Origin: Cyathus striatus
Lineage: Eukaryota; Basidiomycota; Agaricomycetes; Agaricales; Nidulariaceae
Length of the DNA stretch: 64,000 nt
Assembly: GCA_025738555.1 (NCBI GenBank)
Contig: JAOVFP010000002.1
Location: 186,001-250,000, forward strand
Reading direction: 5' to 3'
A program made the position numbers and the translations under genes. The notes beneath the pieces were generated by a model that saw only the letters and a list, made by a program, of their open reading frames with translations, was not told the DNA's origin and ran no database searches. Shown piece after piece: positions 49,148-63,236 of this stretch (positions are counted from its first letter, which is position 1; each line of letters starts with the position of its first letter).

Positions 49148-50595
49148 GGTGTAGATGAATATGGTTTGAGAGGTCTAGAAGAGTGGAGCATAAAGCATGA
49201 ATCTTTTTTGATGGTATGTCAAGGTATTTTTAACATAATGACACTGTAAAGTTGACATTTTGAAGAAATGTAATACATAATCAGCAAATTTCAGTGAGCT
49301 CATTGATGCAGTACTATGTGTTAATACTGGATAATCTCTATACTCTTCTAGTTCTGACCTAACTACATAATTCAATATTGAATTATTGATGTTTAACACT
49401 TGGAATATATACTTTGGCATATACAGCTACTGGTATATCAGCATATTGTGATATGGTAGTTCAAATGAGTGAATGAGAACTTCCCCAGTGTTCATTATCA
49501 TTATCTAGAGGTGCCATCACACACTTTCAGGATATTCTTTTGATTTTAACATCAACATCCTCTATAATAATAGTCTTTGAGTTTCTTCCACTTATTTGCA
49601 TTCTAAACTGACTCCCAAAACTGTCATTGAGGCCTTTCACACTAAAGCCTTCTAGTCTCTGCCAGCCTAGCTCTAAATGCAAGAGGCACTCACATCTTCT
49701 GATATCTACAATGTGTGGCATGACACTCTATTAACAGGTAGAATATTTTGAATCCCAATAAAAAAATCAACTCAACCAGCTCTAATACCTTCCTTCTAAT
49801 CTTTACAATATTCACTGGATTGCTCTTTGGTAGGTGTCTAGAGGGCACTTGTGGGCAAGTAACACCTCTATCTATTTCTGATTTTCCCCATTTCCCTTCA
49901 GGTGTGATGCCAGACTCCAGTGTGTTCTCATTGTAGACAGTTTGGCTTCTGAACTATGACAATGTCATGTAGATACACACAGGACATGTTTGAGCAGCTG
50001 CATCCTCTTGAGCAAGCAGCAGTCAGCACAATGATGATGCAGGCTGAAGAATACAGGTATGGAGAATAATAACAAACCAGAACATAGACATTCTGGTGGT
50101 AGAAGTTAGAGATAAGCCATCTCTAGTCAATTGTATGATTGATACAGTCTATAAAGATGTATAGGTGTGTCTCAGAAGTAGACAAAAGCAGATTTGGATG
50201 TACATATTCTACATCACACATCTTGACTTTATTCCACCAAGCACAAATGCATGAAGGCAAGCTTGGACTTGATAAATGTAACACATTGTCATGGATGATT
50301 CTAGTGTTTGAGCACACACCAACTGGACACTCTCCAGTGTGTGGAGATTGATGCACTGGACATCTCAATGCAGATATGTAAGGTATCAAATATGGTTGCA
50401 AATCAAGATGAGTCTAGGGCTCACCCCAGTAAATATGGGTAGGCATCAATGATGAAGATCATCAGTCATATACATACCTGAGATGAAAATTAATAACACA
50501 ATAGTGACGGGGAGCTGAATGAAACAAAGTCAGAGACTGAAGTTCATTGAGGTGGAACAATCATATCATCATTATATCCCACCTGCACTGCAGTA
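49148..50595. other. CpG-poor repeat debris
   Basis: No gene. A stretch inside (49749-49910) is a decayed sister of 63065-63236. Frames such as 49748-49936 and 50123-50401 arise by chance. Confidence 0.4.
49749..49910 (+). repeat. Decayed copy of the 63-kb repeat
   Basis: Aligns with 63065-63236: AACTCAACCAGCTCTAATAC here against AATTCGACCGGCTCTAATAC there, TTCACTGGATTGCTCTTTGG against TTCACCGGATTGCCCTTTGG, and both run to TTCCCCATTTCCC. Most differences are CG in the 63-kb copy and TG or CA here. Confidence 0.75.
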
Positions 50596-53500
50596 TGGCA
50601 TTCAAACTGCACATTTAATCATTTCCCATGCCACTTCTTCTCAGCAGCACTACTCTTCACCATTCAGAGACATGTTCTGCACCACTTTTTGGTATTCACA
50701 TGTGTCACTTTTGCATGCTCTGCACCAACTCTGCACCATATTTTCAATGTGCATGCCACTTTTTCAAGTTCACTGCCCTAATTTTGCACCACTTTTTGGT
50801 CTGGCCACTTTTTGTATGTAAATAAACACAAGTTTGTTACGGTCCACAACTGTCAAGTGGAAATTTATATTATGTAGTAGACATAATACAAAATTTATGT
50901 TGCAAATTTATTTAAAAAGCTACCTTCAACACTTACATATCTGATGGTAACCAAAACATATAAACCACAGATATACCATCCCTCTTCATTGCAGCAGCTC
51001 CTTCTTGACCCATCAGATATTTCAGCAGTGACAATGTGAAGAATGCACATATAGGGCACGAGAGTAGAGCAACTGGACACATGTTCAAAAGAATGGCTTC
51101 ATCAAGGAGTGGGCTGTTTGTTATGTTGGAGAATTGGGGCCATGGGTTTGGTGCATGTTGCAGATAATTTTTCATCAGTGAACAGTTGACAGCTCATAAG
51201 AATATTCTGTGCCTCCAGGTGGCAAATGGGCATCAAGTACACAGGGAGCCTGAGCTCTGGCTTAAGTGAGACCAGTTGCAAAGTGAGACATCATGCAATG
51301 ATGAGTGGCTGTGATGGAGGAGGGCATGTCCAAGAGGTTTAGCTACAAGTATAATTAAGCAAGTCTATATATCAGAGTGAAAATGTGAAACATACTATTG
51401 GTGAAATTTGAACAGTTCTAACTTGTAGTGCTGAAGGAAGGGGAATGAGGTGTAGTGTGAAGCAAGGGGAATGATAGTAGGGAATGAGGTTGAACAACTG
51501 TTGATAAAATGAGCATGTTACAGCCACACTGGCAAGAGGCCTCTGCCAAACAGTACTAACTAATGTGTAATTACATAGTGACATACACAACAATACTTAT
51601 ATGTATCATGTGTTGTTTCATTGATTTCCCACATAAATTATATGTGTCACTATGTCACAATAACTATGACATGATGTACAAACTGTTTCAACTCCTGAGT
51701 TACAGTGCCAGCTAGTGCTCTCTCCAAGTTCCCTCCATCATGAACTTTCTCATTCCTCATGGTTCCATGTCTTTATGCTAACTTGCTTTTACTTCAATTT
51801 CCTGTTGTTGTGCATGGTGCTACATATGCATGGAAGGCTATCTATGTACAGTAACTAACTAAATGTTTAGTATGTCCACTGCTTCATCAACTTGAAACAA
51901 GGCATTGTGGATTCTGGTGCAAGAAAAGTGGAAAGGGGAGGATGTGCTAAGCTCAACTCATACTGCTGATAATTAACTGCTTCCTTCATTGTTTTATGAT
52001 ACTTACAGTGCTGTCAGTGCATGTACAGTCAGGAATCAGGAAGCCATATCATCCAGGGCTACCTCACCATCATTCTCTCCCAGCATCACTGACAGGACAA
52101 CCCCCATCCTCCCCTTCATGCTCTTCTCCCTACCTCCCCCCTCATAATTATGTGTGCACCAATGCTATTCTGAACCTCCAACAGCTTGAAGTTGAGCAGC
52201 TGACTGTCCACTGATGCCAACATATAGTTGCATAAGGACCTTGACCACAGCAGTTTCCATCCACCCTATCACAAAGCAAGGGCTTGCTTTTAGGTCAACA
52301 TTCTGTCCATGAAACTATGCAATTCATTCAGATTATCTGGTCCAAAGAAGCAGTCTCTCCATGGCAGCCAGAACACATCTCCTAGACATGATACCCTCTA
52401 GTAGAGCTGCTCTGACAGAGACTATTACTAGTCCAATCAATGAGGTATACAGTTTGTTGTACTACCAATTCAACTTTGCATGTATTGTAGAGCAGGTGTT
52501 CCACCTGCATGGTGGAATCAATATATTGACAAGTTCTGTAGACAGTTATAGTCATGTGACTAAATATGTAATGGAACCTCAAATATGTACAGATTGCCAA
52601 CCATTGTTCACCTCCATCTGCACAATACCCCCTGACACTCTCAAAATTGAACCAGATTTTTCCCAATGCTGGATGAAGTATCTCACTAATTGGCAACACT
52701 GGCATTTGGATATGGTTACATGAAGTCAGGGAACACAGAACTCACTCACAACTGAAGATCTTGACATCAGAAAAGCAACATCTCACCTTCTTCTATCCAA
52801 CATCACTACATTTCTACTTCTCTATCCCTATCACTTTCATCTCTCTTCACATTCCCCATACAAAACCCTCTTATTAGCTCTCCTTGAAACACTCAGTTAC
52901 TCTTTTATCACACCCTTGGCCTTAGAAATTTTCATTCACCCCTTTAGGTATAACTCTTTACCCTTTTTCTATATAAACTGTGTATCTAGGTATCTAATAA
53001 TTAAGTGAACTTCACCCCACTTTTCCACCTCATTCTCAGCATTTCATTTTGTGTCTACTCATTATCTCTGTCATTCTCTGTTGCTCTCTTCATCTGCAGC
53101 AAGTCTCACTCATTCAAAATCACTCAAGAACTTCATCTTGAAGTTCTGACTTTGTTGCACCATTCTACTTCTTGTTTATGTCACTAACACCCTTTTTCTC
53201 TCAACCTTAGGATCTTAATGCTGGACAGACATTCCAGCAGCTCACATTCCTTTGTCTAGGAACCTTCAAACCTCACTTTTCCTCTTCAGTATCATAGAGC
53301 TACAATCCCACAGTCAACAATTTATGTCCTGCTAGAAGTATGGTACAAGTACATCATTGAAGTTGCAACAATTACCATTTTGTATTGCACTTGTACATGT
53401 AATGACCATGCCCCTGGCCTGACTTGGCAGTGGAGTATGAGGGGGTGACTGTGGAGAAGCAAGGGGTGAGTATGAGACATGAGCAGAGAAGATAACTCAG

Positions 53501-54358
53501 GGGGAGTAGGACTTTGGCTTCAGCTTATGTGCTGTGCCCCTGGGATTTCCAGTCCTGGATTTTGGAATAAGGGCAAGCCCTTCAGAGAAGACAAGAGATG
53601 AGGTAGATGAGAGGTGTAACTCAAGTCAGATGAAAGGGTGAGGATATAATTCAATACAAAACTGAAGACTAAGTACAAATCAAGTACTACTTAAATACTG
53701 GAGACTCAGAGTAAGTAAAGGCCACTGGTGAGAAGTATGGTCAGGGTAGGCATATGTAGAATGAAGACTATAACTAATTAAACATAATAAAACATGTCAG
53801 AGAAGTGAGTGTGTATGGTGGTGTAAAGTGAGACTGATAGTGGCACACTTAAGAATGATAAGTGACTCACTATGAGATGTATACTACATTACTGAGGGGA
53901 TAGCTCAGTAGAATGGAAGAAAGGAAACAAGAGTAATCTATGTACAGTAATCAATATGTAATATTAAGAGCATAATCAAAGTCCAGAGTAACAAAGGGAA
54001 AAGGCAGAGTAAGAGACTAGAGGTCTGGAGGTAGGTGATATGGGATATGACAGCACATAATGTTAATTTTTGATCTATTTTGCCTAAGTTATGATGATGA
54101 TAGAACAACTTAGATTATCAAATATTGTAAAAATTTGCACTCCATAGATGCAACAGTGGTGCAGACCAAAACATGGCATGAAAGTAGAGCAGTGAACTTG
54201 AAAAAGTGGTGTGCACATTGAAAATATGGCGCGGTGTTGGCGCAGAGCATACAAAAGTGGCGCGTGTGAATACCAAAAAGTGGCACGGGACATGTCTCAC
54301 AAAGAGTAGCGCTACCGAGAAGAAGTGGCGTGGGAAATGATTAAATGTGCAGTTTGAA
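50596..54358. mobile_element. 3.8-kb element with about 200-bp inverted ends
   Basis: The left end TATGGCATTCAAACTGCACA and the right end read inward TATGGCGTTCAAACTGCACA start inverted repeats of about 200 bp (to about 50812 and from about 54165). The interior is AT-rich; frames such as 52361-52723 have no recognised domain, so no transposase is claimed. The last 130 bp keep many CpGs while the left copy has lost them. The exact target duplication is unresolved. Confidence 0.6.
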
Positions 54359-54497
54359 CGCCATATCATAGCCTATTGTAGCATGCACTTTCTGGGCACG
54401 CTCGGCACCGACTTTTGCTTGAAATAGTTCCCTTACTGCCAACACGCCTGCATGTGATAACCACCTACGATACCCAGGTAAAACCCTACCTCCCTGA

Positions 54498-56235
54498 TGC
54501 CATGGGAGGAGCCTGTGGCCGGGTACAGCTATGGAATGGTGCAAAAATTGGTGGGTTTGTTTCAGCATTGACCTTCCAGAAATGTATGTTTCATTTGCTA
54601 CCTTCGTTACATAGATGCAATTCTCTGGTGGGGTGGTAAAATAGGAGAGTACATAGAGAACCATACTGTCAAGACGTGGTACGTTGTGTTTACTGGATAT
54701 TACTGGAATGCGGACTCAGGATATGTCAGCTAAGTTCTTCAGTACTCAGGAATTGCCTTCATCTCCGTCGTGTCGTTCGTTCTCACTGACAGGTCGATCC
54801 CCTAATAAATAATTACACGGCTATTCACGAGTTTTGATATGCTGGTTCAGCGTCTTGGTGTATTCCTCTCTAATTTGTCTCCCTGTGCCTACGATTTCTG
54901 ATGCTAACTACTCTAAGATTATAATTCACACCCCCACACTGATGACATGACATTCTAATATAGCAATGTTATATCAGTTCAACCTTTCCTAGAGTCTAAT
55001 GCAAGAAACGATTTCGCTTCGGGGAGAGGCATCGGTTCGAACATGTCACTGTTAATTCTCTTCCTTCCTTTTATCTTCTAGTGTTCATATTCTTTCGGCT
55101 TCCAGCAGTGCTATGGCGCGTTCCAATAGTCAAATTGAATCATACAGCTCAGCCGCTCTGTGCCCTCAAGATGTGTGGCATCATCTTTCATGCTTCCGTG
55201 CGTCGCAAATATATGTATATCATAGCACTTTTATTGGCCTAACACCACACGTGTTGAACCATTCGAATAGATAGCTTTTAGATCACCTCATCTCATAACA
55301 AACCGTTGATGAAAAATATAGTAGTAGTTATCTATATATCACTTGCATGAACTGCAAGGATAGAGTTCACGAACTGATGGTATAGAATACCTAGGCCTTA
55401 CAACGAGGCAGGTGCAATACGTCCCGAGGAATGTGTATTAGGCATTCTGAAGTACCCCCTGGGTCAGCTTTAAAAAAAACATCCGTGCCTGGAGCTTGAG
55501 TCGCCGCGCGCCAACACCATGGCAAAACTGAAGTTCAACATAAAGTTCAGTCCTCTTAATGCGAGCTTCCTCGTCGTTAGTGAGGTCGTTGATGTCATCT
55601 TACGGCGTGGATATGAATATAATGCTATCCTGCTATTCCCGAAAATGTAATCCTCCAGGCGATCACTTGTCCGCAAGTTCGATCCTCTACATTCAGGACT
55701 TCATCGTTGTAGACGCAGTCATCAATGTCAATCTAGACGAATTAGCACAACTAACTACACTCCTCTCCTCTAGGATTATCAGTAAGGCTATGTTAAGATG
55801 GTACTAGATTACTTATTATCAGGTCATGATCCCACCACCTACGCCATGGCTAACTTTACCTATCATTTAGTGTTATCTGTTCCCCATGATTAAGGCAGCT
55901 TCACTATACGACGATAAGCTTAGAATGCCTATTTTCAGTATATCTCCGCAGCGCGAACGTCTGGGGAAGGATTGGTATGTGCGACACGTTATTGATTGTC
56001 TGTCCTCAACTAAGTATGATGTATATAGATAGAAACTGAGCATGAGACGAGGTGGTGGGTCAAAATGATGCTCCACGCGTCCAATTCATGACAAACTTGG
56101 CAAGCGGTTTTCTTCTTGTTTCTCACTACTTAAATATCCACTGACCATGAAATATTGCAGAAGCACGCCTTCGCTTCATTTTCTCAGTATCAACCACCTG
56201 TTTTCAGAATGCCAGCGGCAAAGAGCTCTAACATA
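54498..56235 (+). repeat. Duplicated non-coding segment, copy B (uninterrupted)
   Basis: Direct-repeat partner of 20052-24320, without the two insertions found there. It therefore shows the pre-insertion state at both sites: one AAG near 55892, and an uninterrupted ccccacactgatga tract near 54935. Divergence is considerable (substitutions and small gaps throughout). No gene recognised. Confidence 0.75.
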
Positions 56236-56672
56236 GCGTGGGCAAATTAGTCCTTCTGTATTCTGAAATATCATTAACAGTTTGCACTTGATATTTCAAA
56301 AGCACCCGTCATCGAAATAACAATGAAATATCGAAATTTACACGGCTACCTGAGTTTGTATTATTCAAGATATTACACATGTGAAGTATTGTTGAAATAT
56401 CAAGTCCTAATTGGGATTCGGTCTTTGTTGATCTGACGAAAGTCTTTGTTGAAGTTTGTTCATTTAACGGCATTTCTTTGTTGTAATATTAGTGTAATAC
56501 TTAATTCTTCATGAACCGTGTTGATTGTCATTTTCTCATGTCATTGTCCCTCAAGTAGAGTCAGTTCAGTTTATATTGTAATAATTGAGCTTGAGCATCG
56601 TTTGTTTTGCTTTTAAATGGTACTGTTCAAAATAAATAGATTTTGTCACGTGACAATGTAACAAACTGCTAG
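56236..56672. other. Non-coding spacer downstream of LEU4
   Basis: AT-rich and without frames of note. It presumably holds the 3' end of the LEU4 transcript; no clear polyadenylation signal can be singled out. Confidence 0.35.
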
Positions 56673-58944
<2,272 letters not shown>

Positions 58945-59027
58945 TGTGAAAGTAATGGTCAGTGGATATCGGTGAAGAGAGGATAGATGAAAGGGAATTA
59001 TGATGGGGCGTCGTGAGTGCAATTCCC

Positions 59028-59037
59028 TTATATATTT
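59028..59037 (-). promoter_or_regulatory. TATA box of LEU4
   Basis: Minus-strand AAATATATAAGGG lies about 85-93 bp upstream of the ATG at 58944 and supports the 11-nt first exon. Confidence 0.55.
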
Positions 59038-59040
59038 GCA

Positions 59041-59537
59041 ACTTGAGGCTAACGTGCATCAATTCTGCGAACAAGAAAAACCGAGAAGACAGAAATTGAC
59101 ATGATGATGCATAGAAAATAATCTAACATGCGAAGCAGCAAATTGAACGATGAGAAGCACAAAAGATTTGGCAAAACCTTCGTCAAGGTGGAGTTAGCGA
59201 TAATGTTATTGAGCAAAAATACTTTATCTTGGTGCAATGTAGATTGTACAGAATATCGTGAGATGGACTCGTACGGTACAGCCAATCCGAATACCTGGAA
59301 ATGGGGTGCAGATCCAATATCGTGGATTTATCGGAGTCTGTAGTATCTTGTTATATCTTGACTGAATCTCTCAGGAACAGAGATACTCACACGGTCCATA
59401 TTCGGTTTTTTACAAGCCAGTTCATATATTGCGTGGATACATAATTGGACTCCGATTGGAGTCGGCCGCCCAACGTCTAGGTTAATACTGTCTTCGGCAT
59501 GTAAAGAGAGGCGGATATGTGTACGTATCAGGGCCAT
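59041..59537 (-). CDS. Uncharacterised two-exon reading frame
   Basis: An ATG at 59537 opens MALIRTHIRLSLHAEDSINL and continues VQLCIHAIYELACKK to a GTGAGT donor at about 59391. Joining to the acceptor TTTCCAG before GTATTCGG (about 59288) keeps the frame: VFGLAVPYESISRYSV, then a hydrophobic end (LDYFLCIIMSISVFSVFLV). This gives a small protein with one possible C-terminal membrane helix. No family is recognised. It overlaps the LEU4 promoter region, so it may be spurious. Confidence 0.25.
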
Positions 59538-59646
59538 CGTCTATGTTATTGCAAGAGGCTGGAGTATTGCTATAGTCGGAGAGTCGGAGGACGTAGCAAA
59601 GAGCGTTGAAAGTAAGTTGAAAGAGCTCGTCGTCGAGAAAGGTCGA

Positions 59647-59726
59647 GCCCAACGCTGGTTACGTTATGAAATGCTCACTTTTCGATATAGCTATATCCGG
59701 AGTTAACGGGAGTTAAAAAGAACGAT
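59647..59726 (+). pseudogene. 3' fragment of the D-lactate dehydrogenase gene
   Basis: Matches 39466-39549, the last intron and exon of DLD1: cgctggttacg, gaaatgctcact, cttttcgatatagctatatc and gagttaacgggag. Because intron sequence is included, it came from DNA duplication, not from a reverse-transcribed messenger. The MITE at 59729 sits inside it; similarity resumes on the far side (ggga-actacgaacta against ggga-actgggaacta). Confidence 0.75.
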
Positions 59727-59728
59727 TA

Positions 59729-60066
59729 CTGTACCATTTCGACCGATTGTTCGGTCACGCGTCACGCAGGGTCTCCGAACAGAACAAATTCAGGCCTTGT
59801 CACGCGTCCCAGAGAGCACTGAACAAAGGGTCAGGGCAATTAAATAAGGCATAATTTTGACGAATTTTTTTTTACGTTAGATGTATGTATTACATCATAA
59901 AATAGTGTTTCATGTCCGTCATTGTTAAAAATCTGAGGACAATGAACATTGTTGGCATGAACAAATCTTAAGCATGTCACGCACTGAATTGGTCCTTGAA
60001 CTGAACAATGAACCCAAATTTTCGGTCACGCTCAAAATGAGCGAACAATCGGTCGAAATGGTACAG
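59729..60066. mobile_element. TA-flanked MITE, 338 bp
   Basis: Perfect 25-bp inverted ends start CTGTACCATTTCGACCGATT and are bordered by TA (59727-59728, 60067-60068). The uninterrupted homologue at 39550 gives the empty site. The interior repeats TCACGC and GAACA words. Mariner/pogo type is inferred from the TA target. Confidence 0.85.
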
Positions 60067-60068
60067 TA

Positions 60069-60734
60069 GTAGGGACTACGAACTAAATTTGTTTACTGAA
60101 CTTTGTCATCCGCGCCAGCCATCAGTATTCAGGTTCGCATTGTCAGGAATAGAAGCGGGGGTTGAAGAGCTGACTGTGGAGGAAGACCGAATTGAAAACG
60201 CTGACCGACGATGGTGACAGACGAAGCCGTAAATTGTGCAGAAGCTACAATGCGCGTACATACAGAGAACGATTATGTAACTACCTTAAACTAGGTGGCT
60301 GTGCCTCAACACGAACACCCAGATTCCAACACATGTTACATGATCTTTATTATTACTTGAACAATGTCAGTAGTGCAAATGCGGGACTTCATTACAGAAG
60401 CCTTCTATTTCGATAAAAACGAGTGACGTGTTCAAAGATACGTGCTTGGCAGTAGCGCCAGCAGTGAGCAGTAAGTTGACCCCTTCTTTATATGTAATTA
60501 GAACAAGAGAACATCTGGAATTTCTCTTCAACCAGTCGAATGTTTTAATTCCATGTTTTCTCCGATTTTCCAATATAGACACACGGATTATCTTCGAAAT
60601 TCACGTACCTACTTACCACCAATGAAGTATTTCAAACCAACCAGACAAATATATTTACTTAAGTATCTACGCGGGTATCACCAAAGGCAATGACGAATGT
60701 GCTGATGTTTCCATGGTTTCTGTTCTGTTCCAGG
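60069..60734. other. Non-coding spacer
   Basis: Small frames only. The final 60 bp become pyrimidine-rich toward the TATA box of the next locus. Confidence 0.35.
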
Positions 60735-60742
60735 CATATAAG
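60735..60742 (+). promoter_or_regulatory. TATA box of the NACHT-deleted copy
   Basis: CATATAAG lies 57-64 bp before the ATG at 60799 and is followed by a C/T-rich leader. This matches the arrangement at the intact relative, so the promoter may still work. Confidence 0.5.
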
Positions 60743-60798
60743 GCTGTCTTCGCACCTCTTCTCTCCCACAAACTCCTCAAACAGATCTCTCTCTTGAT

Positions 60799-62255
60799 AT
60801 GGCCTTCCGCAACGCACTTAATTTTGAGATGCCTATTCATTGGGTTCTCAACCAAGTAGATAATAGTCGAAACTACACCAAAGGAAGGCTTGATAGAATT
60901 ATTTCTATGAAACCTGTGCAATTATCGCCTTATCAAGAGCTTGATGCACTATACATGAATATTCTCTCTGAAGCTGCTGATAAAGCAGAAGGGTACTATA
61001 ACATATTACCTATAATACAAATACTTCTTGGGACATTCTCTGAGGAAGATACATGCACACCATCTGGATTGGCATGATTCTTAAGCATTTCCGAAATCCA
61101 CCTTTCACTACGGCTCGTAGACCTTCACCAATCATGTTCACCCCAAGTATGCACAGTCAAACTGATTTAATATGCTTTTCACATGCTTCATTTAGAAATT
61201 TCATATATGACTGTTACAGATCCAAACACTTTTCAACTTCCAAGGAAGATTTACACTCAACGACTGCACGCTTGTGCTTGAGGAGGATTTTGGAGAGACC
61301 ACCTGTAACTGACAGAGGTTCATTTGACCCATCTATTGAATACTCATACAGTAACTTTTTATATCATTTTGCACTTGGAGAATATAATGGTAATCTACTA
61401 CATGAATTTCTATTACACAATGATCACTGTGGAAATGAAATCATAATGAAAATGGTGTACATGGCGTGGGGCGTTAAAGGCCCACTTTCTGCCAATAATG
61501 TGCTACGTGGGAGTATAAATGAAATTTGAATTGCTTGCTTTTTTTTATAAATTAGATTCCAATGCGGACGGGAAACCTGTAAGTGGATTGCTGTTTATAT
61601 GACGTAATAGATCTAATCTTCCGGTGCGAAATAGAGATGTTTGGCCCCGCTACAAAAAATCTTCGAAACATTTGTAATTGCATCTCATTTGCAGCGGATA
61701 GGATACTTCGAAATGTTATTTCTGATTTCCCGTTGTCCTGGATTTATACCGTAATTTATGCTGGAAATAGCTATGGTCCTGATCAAGTTTTCTTGCAGCG
61801 GCTAACTGAAATGTTCGACGACCCCCCAAGAGGAAAAGACTACTGTTTGAATGATAGAAGAAGTCAGGAAGCATTTATTGTGATATGGAAGATTGCCAAG
61901 TATGTCACTCATCTTCGTACTTACAACATGTTTAACATTTTATTCTTCTAGTATGGATGGGCTATTCAATTCTCTACTTCCTGGCTATGACATCAAATCC
62001 CTTCCGATGACATTCAAATATTTACTCAAAAGGGTTAACAATTCTCAAACATTTGCTGCCTTCCTACAAGAATCTGTACAAAATGACACGTGGTTTATTA
62101 CAGTCTCCAAAAAGAATCCTACTCCTGAAATTCGGTCAGAATTTAAATATTTTGTACCAGATGAACAGCAAGTAAACCAAAGTCTTGCATCACTGAAGTT
62201 ATGCTTGAGAAATAATTTTAGTAATTCTGATACACATAATTTTATATTAGAATAG
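60799..62255 (+). pseudogene. NACHT-family copy lacking the NTPase domain
   Basis: The N-terminus MAFRNALNFEMPIHWVLNQV matches exon 1 of the intact gene (MSFQNAHDFTMPIYGSLNQI). It passes directly, without an intron, into RLDRIISMKPVQLSPYQELD, which in the intact protein lies far beyond Walker A and Walker B. The whole NACHT core has been removed. A TGA follows at 61075 (SGLA*FLSIS), and another frame shift near 61140 precedes LICFSHASFRNFIYD. The later exons (61583-61900 and 61951-62255) still match the C-terminal module: LNDRRSQEAFIVIWKIAK, TFAAFLQESVQNDTWF, FVPDEQQVNQSLASL. The first 92 codons could still be made as a small protein. Confidence 0.75.
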
Positions 62256-63064
62256 CACCAGCCATTGCGGTCAAATATGTTTCTTCTGGAGGGGGCTCTC
62301 TTCGTTATCCGAGCCTACATTCAGAGACTGTCCACTTATTGATATTAGCAAAGCATCACCTTCGTCTCCAGCATAAGTAAAGACCTTTAGACTTTCTGTA
62401 TACACAATGATAGCAGTTATAATGTACGTAGATTTTTACTAATAAATGATGACTATTTTTACCAACCGTACACCCGTTTACGGCCGTTAATTCTACCGTC
62501 CGTACCGTAAGCATCCTCTGAATTCCCATATACGGTACGGATATGGCTCAGCCGTACCCGTAGATTGCCCATAACGATACGGCCGTACACCGTATACGGA
62601 CGGTGTGCAGCCCTAACATACACTCTGTCATTTAATGAACATATTTGTAGGAATGTGCTTCTCAAATAATTGAAGATAAAAAAGAAGCTAAAGTTAATCG
62701 GCGAATCTTGTCATCAAATCCAAATATCAAGAGTAGAGACTGTATCACAAATTTGAGGGAAAATATGGAAACATACTATGGAAACATACCAGCGTTGAGA
62801 CGTCCACGACGGACTTGAGGGAGTTTCCACAGAACGAGTGACGGTTAGACCGAGTATCCCAGTATTTGGTACAAGTGTCTTCATACAGACTCTACATCGA
62901 CGAATTTCAACACGAGTAGCCACCTAAGTATACGATGTAATTGCCTTCGGTATAACAGGGAATAGTGAAAAACATCCCACGTTATGTGGCAAACACCACT
63001 TTGTTAACATTTAGAACCTGTATAATGTGTATTTTTGAACCCACATATTTGATACTTACTTTGA
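62256..63064. other. Non-coding region
   Basis: Contains the 62460-62620 repeat described separately. A minus-strand frame at 62714-62923 is unrecognised. Confidence 0.35.
62460..62620. repeat. CCGTA-rich self-complementary block
   Basis: About 160 bp packed with CGTAC, TACGG and CCGTA words on both strands, including ccatatacggtacggatatgg and gtacaccgtatacggac. It could fold on itself and may be one end of a MITE starting, on the minus strand, GGGCTGCACACCGTCCGTAT. No partner end was found. Confidence 0.4.
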
Positions 63065-63236
63065 AATCCCCCGAAAATCTCAATTCGACCGGCTCTAATA
63101 CCGAGAATCCTCCCACTCATACCTTCTGATCTCTACAATATTCACCGGATTGCCCTTTGGTAAGTGTCTAGAGCGCGCTCGTGGTTATGCGAAGCCGCTA
63201 TCTACCTCTAATCTTCCCCATTTCCCATCGGGCCCC
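63065..63236 (+). repeat. CpG-containing copy of the 49.7-kb repeat
   Basis: Sister of 49749-49910, retaining CG at several sites where that copy has TG or CA. Identity of the parent repeat is unknown. Confidence 0.7.

Noticed and set aside
54341..54664. 107-codon minus-strand frame
   Set aside because: It spans the border between an element end and the duplicated segment and is absent from copy A.
55020..55060. tRNA-like GGTTCGAAC word
   Set aside because: No acceptor stem, anticodon arm or D-arm can be formed around it. I found no tRNA or rRNA gene in the window.
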